Shown here: in pieces, positions 7,166 to 8,026 of the stretch | How the letters are laid out: the number at the start of each line of letters is the position of its first letter | Position numbering within the stretch: the stretch's first letter is position 1 | Assembly: GCA_023412755.1 (NCBI GenBank) | Contig: JAEZCB010000132.1 | Coordinates: forward strand, 1 to 8,026 | Length of the DNA: 8,026 bases | From: Bacteroidota bacterium | GTDB taxonomy: Bacteria > Bacteroidota > Bacteroidia > Flavobacteriales_F > PHOS-HE28 | Direction: 5' to 3' | Notes under the pieces: generated by a model | What the model saw: only the letters and a program-made list of their open reading frames with translations | The model's database searches: none | What the model was told of the DNA's origin: nothing | Program-made: the position numbers and the translations under genes

Positions 7166-7867
7166 TTACTTCACGATCTCCAGCAATTCCACGTCGAAGA
7201 CCAAAACACTGTTCGGGGGTATCTGTCCGCCAGGTGCTCCACCAGCACCATAGGCCAGTTCACTGGGAATATGGAACTTGAACTTGGAGCTAACGGGCAT
7301 CAACTGGATGCCTTCCACCCAACCGGGGATCACCCTGTTCACAGGAAAGATCGCTGGTTCTCCGCGATCCAGTGAGCTATCGAACACAGTGCCATCGGTA
7401 AGGCGGCCGGTATAGTGCACCTTCACCTCGCTTTCCGCAGTGGGGCGGGGCCCTGTCCCTAGTTCGATCACTTCATACTGTAACCCGCTTTCGGTGGTCT
7501 TCACCTCCGGTCGCTTGGCGTTCTCAGCAAGGTATTCCTCACCGGCAGCGATATTCGCTTCGCCCTGCTTGCGCTCGTCCTCCATGCGTGCCTGTTGCAT
7601 TTTCACCATATAGGCCTGCACCACTTCCTGAAGCACCTCATCGGACATGATGCTGGCACTATCGAGACCATCGCGGAGACCCATGGCCAGGGCATCCACA
7701 TTCACATCATCGAGGTTGCTTTGTTTGAAATTGTTACCAATATCGGATCCGATCGCATAGCTCACGGAATCCATCTCGGTCTTCAATTCTACACGGCCTT
7801 TTTGGCCCTGGCTGCAGGCGCTGAGGATGGTCATCGCCAGCGCGGCGGATAAAAGACGTATCGTCAT
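7166..7867 (-). CDS. FKBP-type peptidyl-prolyl cis-trans isomerase lipoprotein
   Basis: A 233-residue FKBP with the Mip/FkpA/FklB layout. The signal peptide ends in a lipobox LSAC (Cys18), so it is probably a lipid-anchored envelope protein. An FKBP_N-type helical dimerisation region spans about 28-118, rich in charged and Gln residues (QQARMEDERKQGEANIAAGE). The FKBP domain is about 128-233. The active-site residues of the family are all present: Tyr152 (VHYTG), Phe162 and Asp163 (FDSS), Phe174, Val179 and Ile180, Trp183 (VIPGWVEG), Tyr206 (AYG) and Phe224 (LVFDVELL). It should catalyse proline isomerisation and chaperone folding of exported proteins; that is family knowledge. The ATG at 7867 was chosen because it gives the lipoprotein signal directly. 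An upstream ATG at 7933 would add 22 residues and place the -7 promoter box inside the coding region. It stands alone, with its own promoter and terminator. Confidence 0.95.
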   Translation of the reverse strand: MTIRLLSAALAMTILSACSQGQKGRVELKTEMDSVSYAIGSDIGNNFKQSNLDDVNVDALAMGLRDGLDSASIMSDEVLQEVVQAYMVKMQQARMEDERKQGEANIAAGEEYLAENAKRPEVKTTESGLQYEVIELGTGPRPTAESEVKVHYTGRLTDGTVFDSSLDRGEPAIFPVNRVIPGWVEGIQLMPVSSKFKFHIPSELAYGAGGAPGGQIPPNSVLVFDVELLEIVK

Positions 7868-7871
7868 GGCG

Positions 7872-7879
7872 CAAAGGTA
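7872..7879 (-). promoter_or_regulatory. Bacteroidota-type -7 promoter box (TACCTTTG) for the FKBP gene
   Basis: The minus strand reads TTTACCTTTGCGCC and then the ATG at 7867, so only four bases lie between the box and the start codon. With the usual spacing, transcription would begin at or next to the ATG, giving a leaderless or nearly leaderless message. A TTTG lies about 15 bases upstream of the box, closer than the usual -33 distance, so the second element is uncertain. Confidence 0.65.
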
Positions 7880-7986
7880 AACGCCGTACCATCGCAAAGC
7901 CCACTGTTCCAAGATGTTCCAAAAATTTTCCATTCAACAGCGTCATGCCCTGCATAGGCTGCCACCTCTGCTGCCCTATAAATGGA

Positions 7987-8026
7987 CGCGGGCCGCCCCC
8001 CCCAAGGCCCCGGCCCCCGGGGGGGG
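7987..8026. repeat. G/C homopolymer tail at window end
   Basis: Of the last 40 bases only two (8004-8005) are not G or C. There is a run of eight C (7996-8003), five C (8014-8018) and eight G (8019-8026), the last two forming a CCCCC/GGGGG inverted repeat. This differs sharply from the rest of the window and looks like a contig end or a sequencing artefact rather than a functional element. Confidence 0.6.

Noticed and set aside
7868..7933. N-terminal extension of the FKBP protein to the ATG at 7933
   Set aside because: It would put the promoter box inside the coding region and bury a typical lipoprotein signal peptide; the added residues do not look like a signal sequence.
7985..8026. Possible divergent gene starting with ATG at 7985 and running off the right edge
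   Set aside because: Its translation is only Gly/Pro/Arg from the homopolymer tail; no promoter box fits and the sequence is probably an artefact.

Overview
The window looks like chromosomal DNA of a fairly GC-rich member of the Bacteroidota, probably a Flavobacteriales- or Sphingobacteriia-like lineage. That placement is inferred from three things. Two genes have a perfect TAnnTTTG-type -7 promoter element (TTACCTTTGC in both cases). No start codon has a clear Shine-Dalgarno sequence. The protein families and architectures (a paired M16 protease operon, a lipoprotein FKBP with an N-terminal FKBP_N domain) are common there. No tRNA, rRNA, CRISPR array, transposase or integrase is visible.

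Layout. (1) Bases 1-1412, plus strand: the C-terminal part of a class III, glutamate-1-semialdehyde-type aminotransferase. It has the flavour of the AMT domains built into hybrid polyketide/non-ribosomal peptide synthetases, and the reading frame is open across the left edge. (2) Bases 1413-1553: a short convergent gap with no convincing terminator. (3) Bases 1554-5077, minus strand: a two-gene M16 peptidase operon joined by an ATGA overlap. The upstream gene carries the zinc motif HFFEH. The downstream gene has lost it but keeps the Arg/Tyr pair, and it has an extra C-terminal domain. (4) Bases 5078-5251: a divergent promoter region. (5) Bases 5252-6808, plus strand: a malate-synthase-A-like protein in which most of the known catalytic and metal-binding residues are replaced. 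(6) Bases 6831-7115, plus strand: a small DUF551-like protein directly behind it. (7) Bases 7118-7148: a strong hairpin in the convergent gap, best oriented to terminate the minus-strand gene. (8) Bases 7166-7867, minus strand: an FKBP-type peptidyl-prolyl isomerase lipoprotein with a promoter that almost abuts its ATG. (9) Bases 7868-8026: upstream DNA ending in an extreme G/C homopolymer tail that is probably a contig end.

How the genes relate. The M16 pair and the FKBP lipoprotein both fit envelope or periplasm protein quality control, but they are not one operon. The aminotransferase marks the end of what may be a biosynthetic gene cluster extending to the left. The most unusual item is the malate-synthase-like gene. 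It is full length and has a good promoter, so it does not look like a decaying pseudogene. By hand alignment to Escherichia coli AceB, however, it lacks the catalytic arginine, both metal ligands in their normal form and the PROSITE-type signature, while keeping the catalytic-base aspartate. It may be a repurposed fold, either a different lyase/aldolase or a non-catalytic binder.
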